From: Pseudomonas vancouverensis
GTDB lineage: Bacteria > Pseudomonadota > Gammaproteobacteria > Pseudomonadales > Pseudomonadaceae
DNA length: 64,000 nt
Direction of reading: 5' to 3'
Assembly: GCF_004348895.1 (NCBI RefSeq)
Contig: NZ_RRZK01000002.1
Location: 124,001-188,000 of the forward strand
In this document: in pieces, positions 45,101 through 56,213 of the stretch
Position numbering within the stretch: the first letter of the stretch is position 1
Layout: the number at the start of each line of letters is the position of its first letter
Made by a program: the position numbers and the translations under genes
The notes under the pieces: generated by a model
What the model was told of the DNA's origin: nothing
The model's input: the letters and a program-made list of their open reading frames with translations, nothing else
Database searches by the model: none

Positions 45101-45733
45101 TCATTTGCGCAGACTGGGGCTCAGGCGCAGCATGTCCAAACCTGTGTCCACCCAACGCTCGGCTTCCAGGTGCAGCTCGAAGCTCTCGGGGGCCAGCAAC
45201 CACTGGTACAAAATGCCATCGATGTAGGCGTGCAGGCTGATGGCGGCGCGGGCGGTGTCGAGATTTTCCGGCAACTGCCCCCGATTCACTGCATTTTTCA
45301 GGGCCAGACCGATGCGCACATTGCAATCGAGGCTGGCTGCCACGCGCTGCTGGCGCAGATCGCTCATTTCATCGGTGAATTCGCACTTATGAAACAGAAT
45401 TTCGTTGATGCGTCGGGTTTTCGGGTCCAGTGCAATTTGATGAAACAAATGAATCAGCAGTTTGCGCATGCAACCCAGAGGATCGATTTCGTCCTCGCTT
45501 TCACTGGCCTTGGCCATCTCTTCCAACGGCTCATGCAAGGTATCGAGCATGGCCTGCACCAGATCCGCCTTGTTGCTGAAATGCCAGTAGATCGCCCCGC
45601 GAGTGACGCCAGCCAGGGTCGCGATGTCCGCCAGGGTTGTCCGCGCCACGCCACGCTCGAAAAAAGCCTTTTCGGCCGCCACAAGGATTTGTGCGCGGGT
45701 TTCCTGAGCTTCTTCTTTGGTACGACGGACCAT
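45101..45733 (-). CDS. ttgR: TetR family repressor TtgR/EmhR
   Basis: 210 residues, same length as Pseudomonas putida TtgR, beginning [16 protein letters not shown] with helix-turn-helix [20 protein letters not shown] and ending in [17 protein letters not shown]. It represses the divergent RND pump operon and is released by antibiotics and plant aromatics. The 265-base spacer carries the known-type operator. In fluorescens strains the same gene is called emhR. Confidence 0.92.
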   Translation of the reverse strand: MVRRTKEEAQETRAQILVAAEKAFFERGVARTTLADIATLAGVTRGAIYWHFSNKADLVQAMLDTLHEPLEEMAKASESEDEIDPLGCMRKLLIHLFHQIALDPKTRRINEILFHKCEFTDEMSDLRQQRVAASLDCNVRIGLALKNAVNRGQLPENLDTARAAISLHAYIDGILYQWLLAPESFELHLEAERWVDTGLDMLRLSPSLRK

Positions 45734-45877
45734 GGCAGTACAACCTCAATCAGGGGGCTTCAGTGACGTCGGAATATCAACTGAATAAAAGTGGGGCGAG
45801 CACTCTTGGGTGTCGTCCCCGGCCTGCAATTCGAACCTTTCCGCGGCATTTGTAACGAGATGAGTACGCATCCCGCC

Positions 45878-45920
45878 TATTTACAAACAGCCATGTACGT
45901 AAGTATATTCCTTAGCATGC
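45878..45920. promoter_or_regulatory. TtgR operator and divergent promoters
   Basis: The sequence TATTTACAAACAGCCATG, then TAAGTATATTCCTTAGC, matches what I recall of the ttgR-ttgA operator of P. putida. It overlaps the promoters of both genes. Confidence 0.7.
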
Positions 45921-45998
45921 TACTTATCCACTCGGCCTACAATTTTTAACCTTCCACCTTTCTAGTGCGCACTTTGCGCGCCTGACCCGAGGATTTTC

Positions 45999-47162
45999 AT
46001 GCAATTCAAGCCCGCTATCACCGCTCTGGTCGCCGCCGTCGCCCTGGCATCGCTACTCAGCGGATGCAAAAAGGAAGAAGCAGCGCCGGCCGCTCCGCCC
46101 CCTCAGGTCGGCGTCGTGACCCTGCAACCGCAAACCTTCACTCTGACATCCGAGCTGCCGGGGCGCACCAGTGCGTTCCGCATCGCCGAGGTTCGCCCTC
46201 AGGTCAACGGCATCATTCAAAAGCGCCTGTTCAAGGAAGGCAGCGACGTCAAGGAAGGCCAGCAGCTCTATCAGATCGATCCGTCGGTGTATGAAGCGAC
46301 GATGAAAAGCGCTGAGGCCAACCTGCGCTCGACCAAGTCGATTTCCGATCGTTACAAGCAACTGGTAGACGAGCAGGCCGTGAGCCGGCAGGAATATGAC
46401 ACCGCCGTGGCCAACCGCCTGCAATCGGAAGCTGCGCTGCAGACCGCCCAGATCAACGTGCGCTACACCAAGGTCTACGCTCCGCTGACCGGTCGCATCG
46501 GCCGCTCTTCGGTGACTGAAGGTGCACTGGTCAGCAATGGACAGGCCGATGCGATGGCCGTCATTCAGCAAATCGACCCGATCTACGTCGACGTCACCCA
46601 GTCGTCGGTCGAGTTGCTGCAACTGCGCCGCGAGCTGGAAAGTGGCCGCCTGCAAAAGGCCGGCAACAACGCCGCAACGGTCAAGCTGACCCTTGAAGAC
46701 GGCAGCCAGTACAAGCTGGATGGCAAACTTGAGTTCTCCGAAGTCTCGGTTGACCAGACCACCGGTTCCGTAACCCTGCGTGCCGTGTTCCCCAACCCGG
46801 ATCACACCCTGCTGCCGGGCATGTTCGTGCACGCGCAGTTGCAATCGGGCGTGAACAGCGCAGCGATCCTGGCGCCACAACAAGGCGTGACACGCGATCT
46901 CAAGGGTACGCCGACCGCACTGGTCGTAGGCCCGGACAACAAGGTTGAACTGCGCCAGCTCAAGGCCAATCGCACCGTCGGCAACCTGTGGTTGATCGAA
47001 GACGGTCTGAAAGCCGGCGATCGCCTGATCACCGAAGGCCTGCAATACGTCAAGCCTGGCATCGAAGTCAAAGCCAGCGAGGCGACTAACGTTAACGTCG
47101 GCACAAAGAACCCGGCCCCCGCACAGGCAGCTGACAAGGCTTCCAGCGGCAAAGGGGAGTAA
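45999..47162 (+). CDS. ttgA: RND efflux periplasmic adaptor TtgA/EmhA/MexA
   Basis: 387 residues, lipoprotein (lipobox LLSGCK near residue 24), then the hairpin and barrel of a membrane fusion protein (VRPQVNGIIQKRLFKEGSDV; LFKEGSDVKEGQQLYQIDPS). First gene of the tripartite pump; 3 bases separate it from ttgB. Confidence 0.94.
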   Translation: MQFKPAITALVAAVALASLLSGCKKEEAAPAAPPPQVGVVTLQPQTFTLTSELPGRTSAFRIAEVRPQVNGIIQKRLFKEGSDVKEGQQLYQIDPSVYEATMKSAEANLRSTKSISDRYKQLVDEQAVSRQEYDTAVANRLQSEAALQTAQINVRYTKVYAPLTGRIGRSSVTEGALVSNGQADAMAVIQQIDPIYVDVTQSSVELLQLRRELESGRLQKAGNNAATVKLTLEDGSQYKLDGKLEFSEVSVDQTTGSVTLRAVFPNPDHTLLPGMFVHAQLQSGVNSAAILAPQQGVTRDLKGTPTALVVGPDNKVELRQLKANRTVGNLWLIEDGLKAGDRLITEGLQYVKPGIEVKASEATNVNVGTKNPAPAQAADKASSGKGE

Positions 47163-47165
47163 ACC

Positions 47166-50100
47166 ATGTCGAAATTTTTTATCGACCGTCCGATTTTCGC
47201 CTGGGTAATTGCCCTGGTGATCATGCTGGTCGGGGCTCTCTCGATTCTCCGGTTGCCGATCAACCAATACCCGAGCATTGCGCCACCGGCGATCGCCATT
47301 TCCGTGACCTACCCGGGTGCGTCCGCGCAAACCGTGCAGGACACCGTGGTTCAGGTGATCGAACAACAGCTCAACGGTATCGACAACCTGCGTTATGTGT
47401 CTTCGGAAAGTAACTCCGACGGCACCATGACGATCACCGCGACCTTCGAGCAAGGCACCAACTCCGATACCGCGCAGGTTCAGGTTCAGAACAAGCTGAA
47501 CCTGGCCACCCCGCTGCTGCCGCAGGAAGTACAGCAGCAAGGTATCCGTGTAACCAAGGCAGTGAAGAACTTCCTGTTGGTGATAGGCGTCGTATCGCGC
47601 GACGGCAGCATGACCAAGGACGACTTGTCCAACTACATCGTGTCGAACATGCAGGATCCGATCTCGCGGACCGCCGGTGTCGGTGACTTCCAGGTGTTCG
47701 GTTCGCAGTACGCCATGCGGATCTGGATCGACCCGGCCAAGTTGAACAATTTCAACCTGACCCCGGTCGACGTGAAAAACGCCGTTGCCGCGCAAAACGT
47801 GCAGATTTCCTCCGGTCAACTTGGTGGCTTGCCTGCCCTGCCCGGCACCCAGCTGAACGCGACGATCATTGGCAAGACGCGCCTGCAGACTGCCGAGCAG
47901 TTCAACAAGATCCTGCTCAAGGTCAACAAGGACGGCTCGCAGGTTCGCTTGAGCGATGTCGCCGAAGTGGGCCTGGGTGGTGAAAACTACAGCATCAACG
48001 CCCAGTTCAACGGCGCCCCGGCTTCCGGCCTGGCCGTCAAGCTGGCCAACGGCGCCAACGCCCTGGACACCGCCAAGGCACTGCGCAAGACCATCGACAG
48101 CCTCAAGCCGTTCTTCCCGGAAGGGATGGAAGTGGTATTCCCGTACGACACCACGCCTGTGGTGACCGAATCGATCAAGGGTGTGGTTGAAACCCTGGTC
48201 GAAGCGATCGTGCTGGTGTTCCTGGTGATGTTCCTGTTCCTGCAGAACTTCCGCGCCACCGTCATCACCACAATGACTGTACCGGTGGTATTGCTGGGTA
48301 CCTTCGGCATCCTCGCGGCCGCCGGTTTCAGCATCAACACCCTGACCATGTTCGGCATGGTACTGGCCATCGGCTTGCTGGTGGACGACGCCATCGTCGT
48401 GGTGGAAAACGTCGAACGGGTGATGAGCGAAGAAGGCCTGTCGCCCAAGGAAGCCACCAAGAAATCCATGGGACAGATCCAGGGCGCCCTGGTCGGTATT
48501 GCCCTGGTGCTCTCGGCGGTACTGCTGCCGATGGCGTTCTTCAGCGGTTCCACTGGTGTGATCTACAAACAGTTCTCGATCACCATCGTCTCGGCCATGG
48601 CCCTGTCGGTACTGGTTGCCCTGATCTTCACCCCGGCCCTGTGCGCCACCATGCTCAAGGCGATTCCGCACGGCGAGCACGGCGTGCCAAAACGCGGTTT
48701 CTTTGGCTGGTTCAACCGCAACTTCGATCGTGGTGTACGCGGCTACGAGCGTGGCGTAGGCAACATACTCACGCGCAAGGCCCCGTACCTGCTGGCGTAC
48801 GTGCTCATCATCATTGGCATGATCTGGCTGTTCACCCGTATTCCAACCGCATTCCTGCCGGAAGAAGACCAGGGCGTATTGTTCGCCCAGGTGCAAACCC
48901 CTGCCGGTTCGACCGCCCAGCGTACCCAGGTGGTGGTGGACGAAATGCGTGAGTTCCTCCTGCGTCCGGGCAAGGATGGCGGTGAAGGCGATGCGGTGAA
49001 CTCGGTGTTTACCGTGACCGGCTTCAACTTCGCCGGCCGTGGCCAGAGCTCGGGTATGGCGTTCATCATGTTGCGTCCGTGGGACGAGCGTAACGCCGAC
49101 AACAACGTGTTCAAGGTTGCAGCCCGAGCCCAGCAGCATTTCTTCACCTTCCGTGATGCCATGGTGTTTGCCTTCGCCCCGCCAGCGGTACTGGAACTGG
49201 GTAACGCCACCGGTTTCGACGTGTTCCTGCAGGACCGCGCCGGTATCGGTCACGAGAAGCTGATGGAAGCCCGCAACCAGTTCCTCGGCATGGCGGCGCA
49301 GAGCAAGATCCTCTCGCAGGTGCGCCCGAACGGTCTGAACGACGAACCGCAATACCAGCTGGAAATCGATGACGAGAAGGCCAGCGCCCTGGGCGTGACC
49401 ATCGCCGACATCAACAACACGCTGTCGATTGCCCTGGGCAGTAGCTATGTGAACGACTTCATCGACCGTGGTCGAGTGAAGAAGGTTTACATCCAGGGTC
49501 AGCCTGGCTCGCGCATGAGCCCTGAAGACCTGCAGAAGTGGTACGTGCGCAACAGCGCCGGGACCATGGTGCCGTTCTCTGCGTTCGCCAAAGGCCAGTG
49601 GATCTACGGTTCGCCGAAACTCGCGCGCTACAACGGCGTAGAGGCAATGGAAATCCTCGGGGCTCCGGCGCCGGGCTACTCCACCGGTGAAGCGATGCTC
49701 GAAGTCGAGGCCATTGCCAAGAAACTGCCGGCCGGTGTCGGCATTTCCTGGACCGGCTTGTCCTACGAGGAGCGTCTGTCCGGTTCGCAAGCGCCAGCGC
49801 TGTATGCCTTGTCGCTGCTGATGGTGTTCCTGTGTCTGGCGGCCCTGTATGAAAGCTGGTCGATTCCGATCGCGGTGATGTTGGTGGTACCGCTCGGTGT
49901 CATCGGTGCACTGATGGCCACCAGCCTGCGCGGCCTGTCCAACGACGTGTACTTCCAGGTGGGTCTGTTGGTGACCGTCGGTTTGGCGGCGAAAAACGCC
50001 ATTCTGATTGTCGAATTCGCCAAGGAACTGCATGAACAAGGGCGCAGCCTGCGCGACGCAGCCATCGAAGCCTGCCGGATGCGTCTGCGACCGATCATCA

Positions 50101-50327
50101 TGACTTCGCTCGCCTTCGTCCTCGGTGTGGTACCACTGGCGATTGCCACAGGCGCGGGTTCAGGCAGCCAGCATGCCATCGGTACCGGGGTAATCGGCGG
50201 TATGATCACTGCCACCGTACTGGCGATCTTCTGGGTCCCCCTGTTCTTCGTGACCGTGTCGTCCATGGGCAAGCGCAAAGTCGCTGATCAGGATGACACT
50301 ACTGAAACTCCTAAAGAGGCTGGCTAA
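47166..50327 (+). CDS. ttgB: RND efflux inner-membrane pump TtgB/EmhB/MexB
   Basis: 1053 residues, twelve helices, HAE1 family. [20 protein letters not shown] starts the protein; proton-relay aspartates are in [18 protein letters not shown] (near residue 407), and the distal repeat ends with [18 protein letters not shown]. It expels hydrophobic antibiotics, dyes and solvents. Its ATG-overlap with ttgC (one base) shows tight coupling. Confidence 0.96.
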   Translation: MSKFFIDRPIFAWVIALVIMLVGALSILRLPINQYPSIAPPAIAISVTYPGASAQTVQDTVVQVIEQQLNGIDNLRYVSSESNSDGTMTITATFEQGTNSDTAQVQVQNKLNLATPLLPQEVQQQGIRVTKAVKNFLLVIGVVSRDGSMTKDDLSNYIVSNMQDPISRTAGVGDFQVFGSQYAMRIWIDPAKLNNFNLTPVDVKNAVAAQNVQISSGQLGGLPALPGTQLNATIIGKTRLQTAEQFNKILLKVNKDGSQVRLSDVAEVGLGGENYSINAQFNGAPASGLAVKLANGANALDTAKALRKTIDSLKPFFPEGMEVVFPYDTTPVVTESIKGVVETLVEAIVLVFLVMFLFLQNFRATVITTMTVPVVLLGTFGILAAAGFSINTLTMFGMVLAIGLLVDDAIVVVENVERVMSEEGLSPKEATKKSMGQIQGALVGIALVLSAVLLPMAFFSGSTGVIYKQFSITIVSAMALSVLVALIFTPALCATMLKAIPHGEHGVPKRGFFGWFNRNFDRGVRGYERGVGNILTRKAPYLLAYVLIIIGMIWLFTRIPTAFLPEEDQGVLFAQVQTPAGSTAQRTQVVVDEMREFLLRPGKDGGEGDAVNSVFTVTGFNFAGRGQSSGMAFIMLRPWDERNADNNVFKVAARAQQHFFTFRDAMVFAFAPPAVLELGNATGFDVFLQDRAGIGHEKLMEARNQFLGMAAQSKILSQVRPNGLNDEPQYQLEIDDEKASALGVTIADINNTLSIALGSSYVNDFIDRGRVKKVYIQGQPGSRMSPEDLQKWYVRNSAGTMVPFSAFAKGQWIYGSPKLARYNGVEAMEILGAPAPGYSTGEAMLEVEAIAKKLPAGVGISWTGLSYEERLSGSQAPALYALSLLMVFLCLAALYESWSIPIAVMLVVPLGVIGALMATSLRGLSNDVYFQVGLLVTVGLAAKNAILIVEFAKELHEQGRSLRDAAIEACRMRLRPIIMTSLAFVLGVVPLAIATGAGSGSQHAIGTGVIGGMITATVLAIFWVPLFFVTVSSMGKRKVADQDDTTETPKEAG

Positions 50328-51787
50328 TGAGCAAGTCGCTACTCTCCCTGGCAGTCGCCGCCTTCGTGCTCGGTGGCTGCTCGCTGATACCTGATTATCA
50401 GCAGCCTGCCGCTCCGGTGGCCGGCCAGTACCCGCAGGGCCCGGCATATTCGCCGGCCCAGGCGCCGGCGCAAGCCGCCGCCGAGCAGGGCTGGAAGCAA
50501 TTTTTCCATGACCCTGCCCTGCAACAGCTGATCCAGGTCGCCCTGGAAAACAACCGTGACCTGCGCGTCGCAGCGCTGAACATCGACGCCTTCGCGGCGC
50601 AGTACCGCATCTCGCGGGCTGACCTGTTCCCCGCTGTGTCGGCCAACGGCACCGGCAGTCGCCAGCGCGTTCCGGCTGACGCTTCGCAAACCGGTGAAGC
50701 CGGCATCGTCAGCTCCTACTCGGCCACTGTCGGCGTCAGTGCCTATGAACTCGACCTGTTCGGCCGGGTGCGCAGCCTGAACGAAGAAGCGCTGCAGAAG
50801 TACTTCGCCACCGAAGAAGGCCGCCGCAGCACCCAGATCAGTCTGGTGGCCAGCGTGGCCAATGCCTACCTGACCTGGCAGGCCGACAAGGAACTGCTGA
50901 AGCTGACCCAGGACACCCTGGGCACCTTCGAGGAGAGCTACAAGCTCACCTCGCGCAGCAACGAAGTCGGTGTCGCCTCGGCGCTGGACCTGGCGCAGTC
51001 GCGTACCTCGGTGGAAAACGCCCGCGCGCAACTGGCTCGTTACACCCGTCAGGTCGCCCAGGATGAAAACAGCCTGGTGCTGCTGCTCGGCACCGGTGTG
51101 CCGGCCAATCTGCAAGCGGCCAAACCGCTCAACGATGACCTGCTGAGCGACGTGCCACCGGGTCTGCCGTCGGACCTGCTGCAACGCCGTCCGGACATCC
51201 TGCAGGCCGAGTACAACCTCAAGGCCGCCAACGCCAACATCGGCGCGGCGCGGGCTGCGTTCTTCCCGAGCATCAGCCTGACCGCCAATGCCGGGACCCT
51301 GAGCCCGGACCTGTCCGGCCTGTTCAAGGGCGGTTCGGGGACCTGGCTGTTCTCGCCGCAAATCAACCTGCCGATCTTCAACGCCGGCAGCCTGAGCGCC
51401 AGCCTGGATTACTCCAAGATCCAGAAAGACATCGGCGTGGCGAACTACGAGAAGTCCATTCAAACGGCCTTCCAGGAAGTCGCCGACGGCCTGGCTGCAC
51501 GCCAGACCTACACCCAGCAGTTGCAGGCGCAACGTGACTTCGTCACCGCGAACCAGGACTACTACCGTCTGGCCGAGCGTCGCTACCGCATTGGTGTCGA
51601 CAGCAACCTGACCTTCCTCGATGCCCAGCGTCAGCTATTCAGCGCCCAACAAGCGCTGATCACCGATCGCCTGGCCCAACTGATCAGCGCAGTGAACCTG
51701 TACAAGGCACTGGGCGGCGGTTGGAATGAGCAAACGGCGAAATCTGAACCGCTGAAGGAAGAAGCGCCGAAGATGAAGTACTTCTGA
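50327..51787 (+). CDS. ttgC: outer membrane factor TtgC/EmhC/OprM
   Basis: 486 residues, lipoprotein (lipobox VLGGCS near residue 18), two OEP repeats ([20 protein letters not shown] and [20 protein letters not shown]). Outer-membrane channel of the pump. A terminator follows. Confidence 0.94.
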   Translation: MSKSLLSLAVAAFVLGGCSLIPDYQQPAAPVAGQYPQGPAYSPAQAPAQAAAEQGWKQFFHDPALQQLIQVALENNRDLRVAALNIDAFAAQYRISRADLFPAVSANGTGSRQRVPADASQTGEAGIVSSYSATVGVSAYELDLFGRVRSLNEEALQKYFATEEGRRSTQISLVASVANAYLTWQADKELLKLTQDTLGTFEESYKLTSRSNEVGVASALDLAQSRTSVENARAQLARYTRQVAQDENSLVLLLGTGVPANLQAAKPLNDDLLSDVPPGLPSDLLQRRPDILQAEYNLKAANANIGAARAAFFPSISLTANAGTLSPDLSGLFKGGSGTWLFSPQINLPIFNAGSLSASLDYSKIQKDIGVANYEKSIQTAFQEVADGLAARQTYTQQLQAQRDFVTANQDYYRLAERRYRIGVDSNLTFLDAQRQLFSAQQALITDRLAQLISAVNLYKALGGGWNEQTAKSEPLKEEAPKMKYF

Positions 51788-51804
51788 TAGCGCCTTGAAA
51801 ACAG

Positions 51805-51831
51805 AAAGCCCACCGATTGGTGGGCTTTTTG
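51805..51831 (+). terminator. rho-independent terminator after ttgC
   Basis: AAAGCCCACC and GGTGGGCTTTTT form a perfect stem with loop GATT, before the convergent pcaD stop. Confidence 0.88.
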
Positions 51832-51855
51832 TTGCCTGGGCAAAAAACCGCTGAC

Positions 51856-52647
51856 TCAGTGACCGGACAGGAACGCCAGCACCCGCTCGCTGAACGCATC
51901 GCCCGCCTGAACGTTGGACAGATGCGCTGCATAAAACTCGGCGTACTGTGCCCCGCGCACATGCTCCTGAATGAAATGCCCACCGGACGGCGGCGTCACC
52001 GCGTCGTCAGACCCGGCAACCACCAGCAACGGCACCTTGATCGCAGACAATTGATCGCGGAAGTCAGCATCACGCACCGCCGCACAGTTCGCCGCATAGC
52101 CTTCAGGCGAAGTGGCTGCCAACATGTCGGTAATCCGCTTGGCGACTGCCGGGTTGGACTCGGCGAAGTCCGCAGTGAACCAGCGCGCAATCGAGGCATC
52201 CCGCAGGGCGACCATCGCCGCCTGACCGTCGCGCAAGACCATTTCAATGCGTGGGTTCCAAATCGACGGATCGCCGATTTTCGCCGCGGTGTTGCACACC
52301 ACCAGCGAGAGCAAACGATCACCGGCGTTGATCCCCAACCACTGGCCAATCAGCCCGCCCATGGACAAGCCACAGAAATGCGCGCGCTCGATGTGCAAGG
52401 CATCCAGCAAGGCCAGTACATCGCGACCCAACTGCTCGATGCTGTAAGGCCCCGGCGTCACCAGTGACTGGCCATGACCGCGCGTGTCGAAACGCAGCAC
52501 GCGAAAATGCTCGCTGAACGCCGCGATCTGCGGGTCCCACATGTGCAGATCGGTGCCCAGGGAGTTGGACAACACCAGCACCGGCGCATCGACCGGTCCA
52601 TCGAGTTGGTAATGCAGTTCGCCCTCGGCGAGTTGTACAAAAGCCAC
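51856..52647 (-). CDS. pcaD: 3-oxoadipate enol-lactonase
   Basis: 263 residues, alpha/beta hydrolase that opens 3-oxoadipate enol-lactone to 3-oxoadipate in protocatechuate breakdown. Nucleophile elbow CGLSMGGLIGQWLG near residue 92; SNSLGTDLHMWDPQ and RFDTRGHGQS are PcaD-typical. The start is GTG 52647 after AAGGAAATT. pcaB, expected directly upstream, is missing; pcaC, expected downstream, is also missing. Confidence 0.92.
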   Translation of the reverse strand: MAFVQLAEGELHYQLDGPVDAPVLVLSNSLGTDLHMWDPQIAAFSEHFRVLRFDTRGHGQSLVTPGPYSIEQLGRDVLALLDALHIERAHFCGLSMGGLIGQWLGINAGDRLLSLVVCNTAAKIGDPSIWNPRIEMVLRDGQAAMVALRDASIARWFTADFAESNPAVAKRITDMLAATSPEGYAANCAAVRDADFRDQLSAIKVPLLVVAGSDDAVTPPSGGHFIQEHVRGAQYAEFYAAHLSNVQAGDAFSERVLAFLSGH

Positions 52648-52658
52648 AGCAATTTCCT

Positions 52659-52701
52659 TCAGGCAGTCAATGCAGGATGCGCGGGCCAGAGCGGCCCGCG
52701 C
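52659..52701 (-). pseudogene. pcaB: possible C-terminal scar of pcaB, with hairpin
   Basis: Between the pcaT stop (52709) and pcaD, the minus strand reads CAT CCT GCA TTG ACT GCC TGA at 52679-52659, i.e. HPALTA then stop, resembling the HQRFTA-type ending I recall for PcaB. Directly upstream is a perfect hairpin, GCGCGGGCC-GCTCT-GGCCCGCGC (52701-52679). This suggests an internal deletion that removed almost all of pcaB. The match is only six residues. Confidence 0.45.
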
Positions 52702-52708
52702 GTGGAGG

Positions 52709-54013
52709 TCAGAGGTCGTGGTGCAGGTACGCGGCTTGTTTCGGCAGACGCAGGCTGAACAGGAAGGCCACGGCCATCATCACCGTCACGTACCAGTAGA
52801 ACGAGTTTTCCATGCCCACGGCTTTCAGGCTCAGGGCCACATACTCCGCCGAACCGCCGAAGATTGCATTGGCCACCGCATAAGCCAGGCCGACACCCAG
52901 TGCGCGCACTTCCGGCGGGAACATCTCGGCTTTGACCAGGCCGCTGATCGAGGTGTAGAAACTGACAATCGCCAGCGCCAGGGTAATCAGCACAAACGCG
53001 AGGAACGGACTGCCGACACTTTTCAGGCTCAACAGGATCGGCACGGTGAACAAGGTACCGAGGGCACCGAACCAGAGCATCGAGTTACGTCGGCCGATCT
53101 TGTCGGCGAGCATGCCGAACAACGGCTGCATGCACATATAGAGGAACAGCGCGCCGGTCATGATGTAACTGGCGGTCTTGGCCGGCATGCCGGTGGTGTT
53201 CACCAGGTACTTCTGCATGTAGGTGGTGAAGGTGTAGAAAATCAACGAACCGCCGGCGGTGTAACCCAGTACGGTGATGAACGCGGCCTTGTGATCGCGA
53301 AACAGCGCACGGATGCTGCCGGCGTCCTTGTTCTCGCGCATTTCCTTGCTGGTGGTTTCCTTGAGAGTGCGACGCAGGAACAGCGAGATCAACGCCGCCA
53401 CCGCACCGACCACGAACGGTATCCGCCAGCCGTAGGCACGCAGCTCATCTTCGCTGAGGAACTGTTGCAGGATCACCACCAGCAACACCGCCAGCAATTG
53501 CCCGCCGATCAAGGTCACATACTGGAACGAGGCAAAAAACCCGCGCTGGCCCTTGAGCGCCACTTCGCTCATGTAGGTCGCGGTGGTGCCGTACTCGCCG
53601 CCGACCGACAAGCCTTGCAGCAAACGGGCGAACAGCAGCAGGACCGGCGCCCAGACGCCGATGCTGTTATAGGTCGGCAAACAGGCGATGAGCAACGAGC
53701 CGAAGCACATCATCAGCACCGAAATCATCATCGAATTCTTGCGCCCGTGCTTGTCCGCCACCCGGCCGAAGATCCAGCCGCCGATGGGGCGCATCAGGAA
53801 CCCGGCGGCGAACACACCGGCGGTGTTGACCAGTTGTACCGTGGGGTTATCCGAGGGGAAAAACGCCGGGGCGAAATAGATCGCGCAAAAGGCATAGACG
53901 TAGAAGTCGAACCATTCGACCAGGTTACCGGACGAGGCACCGACAATGGCGAAGATCCGCTTGCTGCGTTCCTCGCCCGTGTAGAGCGGTTGTGTAGTGG
54001 CGTCAGTTGTCAT
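52709..54013 (-). CDS. pcaT: MFS dicarboxylate/aromatic-acid transporter PcaT-like
   Basis: 434 residues, twelve helices, metabolite:H+ symporter type (KgtP/ShiA-like): [20 protein letters not shown] at the start, [18 protein letters not shown] in the loop after helix 2, [20 protein letters not shown]. Its place between pcaF and pcaD matches pcaT, thought to bring in 3-oxoadipate or related dicarboxylates. Confidence 0.87.
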   Translation of the reverse strand: MTTDATTQPLYTGEERSKRIFAIVGASSGNLVEWFDFYVYAFCAIYFAPAFFPSDNPTVQLVNTAGVFAAGFLMRPIGGWIFGRVADKHGRKNSMMISVLMMCFGSLLIACLPTYNSIGVWAPVLLLFARLLQGLSVGGEYGTTATYMSEVALKGQRGFFASFQYVTLIGGQLLAVLLVVILQQFLSEDELRAYGWRIPFVVGAVAALISLFLRRTLKETTSKEMRENKDAGSIRALFRDHKAAFITVLGYTAGGSLIFYTFTTYMQKYLVNTTGMPAKTASYIMTGALFLYMCMQPLFGMLADKIGRRNSMLWFGALGTLFTVPILLSLKSVGSPFLAFVLITLALAIVSFYTSISGLVKAEMFPPEVRALGVGLAYAVANAIFGGSAEYVALSLKAVGMENSFYWYVTVMMAVAFLFSLRLPKQAAYLHHDL

Positions 54014-54118
54014 TGTTGTTCACTCGATGGGGACAGTGAGAGTCTAGACACACTTTGCAACAGCCCCGTTCCACAGATACATCAGCATCACATCTCCCTT
54101 GTGGGAATCCCCCTAACC

Positions 54119-54206
54119 TTGTGGGAGCGAGCTCGCTATTGCTGCCTGTCAGTCGACAAACCAGTTGCCTGACACACCGCCATCGCGAGCAAGCTCACTC
54201 CCACAA
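54119..54206. repeat. REPIN between pcaF and pcaT
   Basis: TTGTGGGAGCGAGCTCGCTA and GCGAGCAAGCTCACTCCCAC are imperfect inverted ends. It splits the pca transcript in the 218-base gap between pcaF and pcaT. Confidence 0.8.
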
Positions 54207-54231
54207 GAGGTGGGTGATGTGTTGCCGGCCA

Positions 54232-55437
54232 TCAAACCCGTTCGATCGCCAATGCCAGCCCTTGGCCGACACCGACGCACATGGTCGCCAGGCCTTTCTT
54301 GCCGCCGGTTTTTTCCAGCTGGTGCAAGGCCGTCAGTACCAGTCGCGCCCCGCTCATCCCCAGCGGGTGCCCCAGCGCAATGGCGCCACCGTTCGGGTTG
54401 ACCTGGGTTGCATCGTCCGCGATGCCCAGCTCACGCAGCACCGCCAGACCCTGGCTGGCGAACGCTTCGTTGAGCTCGATGACATCGAATTCGCTGACAG
54501 CCAGGCCAAGACGCTCGGTCAGTTTGCGTACCGCAGGCACCGGGCCGATACCCATTACCCGCGGCGCCACACCGGCGCTGGCCATGCCCAGCACTTTGGC
54601 GCGAGCGGTCAGGCCGTGTTTTTTCACCGCTTCAGCCGAGGCCAGGATCAACGCCGCAGCGCCGTCGTTGACCCCGGAAGCGTTGCCGGCAGTGACGGTT
54701 TTGTCCGGGCCGTTGACCGGTTTCAGTTTGGCCAAGGCTTCCAGGGTGGTGTCGGCGCGGGGATGCTCATCCTCGCTGACCACGGTTTCGCCCTTTTTGT
54801 GGGCAATGCGCACTTCAACGATTTCTTCGGCGAAAAAGCCTGCGGCCTGAGCGGCGGCGGTGCGTTGCTGGCTGCGCAAGGCAAACGCGTCCTGATCGGC
54901 ACGGGACACCTGGTAGTCATCTGCGACGTTGTCGGCGGTTTGCGGCATCGCATCCACACCGTACTGGGCTTTCATCAACGGGTTGATAAAGCGCCAGCCG
55001 ATGGTGGTGTCTTCCAGTTTCATGTTGCGCGAGAACGCCGCATCGGCCTTGCCCATCACGAATGGCGCACGGGACATCGACTCGACGCCACCGGCAATCG
55101 CCAGCTCCATTTCACCGCTGGCGATGGCGCGGAAGGCGGTGCCGATCGCATCCATGCCCGAGGCGCAGAGGCGATTGAGCGTGACGCCAGGAATCGTTTC
55201 CGGCAGGCCCGCCAGCAACAACGCCATGCGCGCCACGTTGCGGTTGTCTTCGCCGGCCTGGTTGGCGCAGCCGAGAAACACTTCGTCCACGGCGTTCCAG
55301 TCCACCGAAGGATTGCGCGCCATCAGCGCCTTGATTGGCACCGCGGCCAGATCGTCTGCACGAACGGTCGACAAGCCACCGCCGAAGCGGCCAATCGGCG
55401 TGCGGATCGCATCGCAGATATAGACTTCACGCATCAT
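54232..55437 (-). CDS. pcaF: 3-oxoadipyl-CoA thiolase
   Basis: 401 residues; cleaves 3-oxoadipyl-CoA to succinyl-CoA and acetyl-CoA. Active Cys in LNRLCASGMDAIG near residue 90, His in ALGHPLGMSGAR near 357, second Cys in ATMCVGVGQG near 387. ATGA overlap with pcaJ; an ATG one codon later is also possible. Confidence 0.95.
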   Translation of the reverse strand: MMREVYICDAIRTPIGRFGGGLSTVRADDLAAVPIKALMARNPSVDWNAVDEVFLGCANQAGEDNRNVARMALLLAGLPETIPGVTLNRLCASGMDAIGTAFRAIASGEMELAIAGGVESMSRAPFVMGKADAAFSRNMKLEDTTIGWRFINPLMKAQYGVDAMPQTADNVADDYQVSRADQDAFALRSQQRTAAAQAAGFFAEEIVEVRIAHKKGETVVSEDEHPRADTTLEALAKLKPVNGPDKTVTAGNASGVNDGAAALILASAEAVKKHGLTARAKVLGMASAGVAPRVMGIGPVPAVRKLTERLGLAVSEFDVIELNEAFASQGLAVLRELGIADDATQVNPNGGAIALGHPLGMSGARLVLTALHQLEKTGGKKGLATMCVGVGQGLALAIERV

Positions 55438-56213
55438 GCTTCTCCCGGGGCCTGGCCATGGGCGGCGGCGGTACGCGCTTCAAGATCGCGCAGTGCCTTG
55501 AGTTCGACCTCGGTCGGCTCGGACGTGATAGCCACACTGTCGGCGAAGCGGATCGGCCAACCGGTGGCGGCGACCACCTGCTCGCGGGTCACGCCCGGAT
55601 GCAGTGCGGTGACCACGAACTCGTTGCTGCCCGCTTCCGGCTCCATGATGCACAGGTCGGTGATGATGCCGACCGGACCGGCACCCGGCAGGCCGAGGCG
55701 TTTGCGTGAATCACCGCCTTCACCGTGCCCGACCGAGGTAATGAAATCGAGCTTGTCGACAAACGAACGCGCCGACTGCTTGAGGATGATCAGCACGCTT
55801 TTCGCCGAACCGGCGATTTCCGGCGCACCACCGGCACCCGGCAGGCGCACTTTCGGCGAGTGATAGTCACCAACCACTGTGGTGTTGATGTTGCCGAAGC
55901 GGTCGACTTGCGCGGCACCGAGGAAACCGACGTCGATGCGACCGCCCTGCAGCCAGTAGCGGAAGATCTCACCGGTTGGCACCACGGTGTCGGCGGTTTC
56001 CGCCAGTTCACCGTCACCGATCGACAGCGGCAACACACTTGGCTTGGCGCCAATCGGGCCCGATTCGTAGATCAGCACCACATCTGGCGAAGACGTCAGA
56101 CGCGCCAGGTTGGCCGCTTTCGATGGCAGGCCGATACCGACAAAGCACACCGACCCGTTCTTCAGACGGCGGGCAGCGGCAACGGTCATCATTTCATTGG
56201 TGGTGTAAGTCAT
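55434..56213 (-). CDS. pcaJ: 3-oxoadipate CoA-transferase subunit B
   Basis: 259 residues, subunit of the succinyl-CoA transferase that activates 3-oxoadipate. Contains the family segments FVGIGLPSKAANLARL and YESGPIGA. Overlaps pcaI by one base (TAATG) and pcaF by four. Confidence 0.93.
   Translation of the reverse strand: MTYTTNEMMTVAAARRLKNGSVCFVGIGLPSKAANLARLTSSPDVVLIYESGPIGAKPSVLPLSIGDGELAETADTVVPTGEIFRYWLQGGRIDVGFLGAAQVDRFGNINTTVVGDYHSPKVRLPGAGGAPEIAGSAKSVLIILKQSARSFVDKLDFITSVGHGEGGDSRKRLGLPGAGPVGIITDLCIMEPEAGSNEFVVTALHPGVTREQVVAATGWPIRFADSVAITSEPTEVELKALRDLEARTAAAHGQAPGEA

Noticed and set aside
46053..50039. 1328-codon open frame antisense to ttgA-ttgB
   Set aside because: It mirrors the third-position GC bias of the true pump genes, its product is His/Gln/Arg-rich with no domain, and the sense genes are complete.
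52670..54172. 500-codon open frame antisense to pcaT
   Set aside because: Shadow frame with a His/Gln/Arg-rich product; pcaT is a clear full-length transporter.
54055..55863. 602-codon open frame antisense to pcaF and pcaJ
   Set aside because: Crosses two real genes and a REPIN; no domain in the product.
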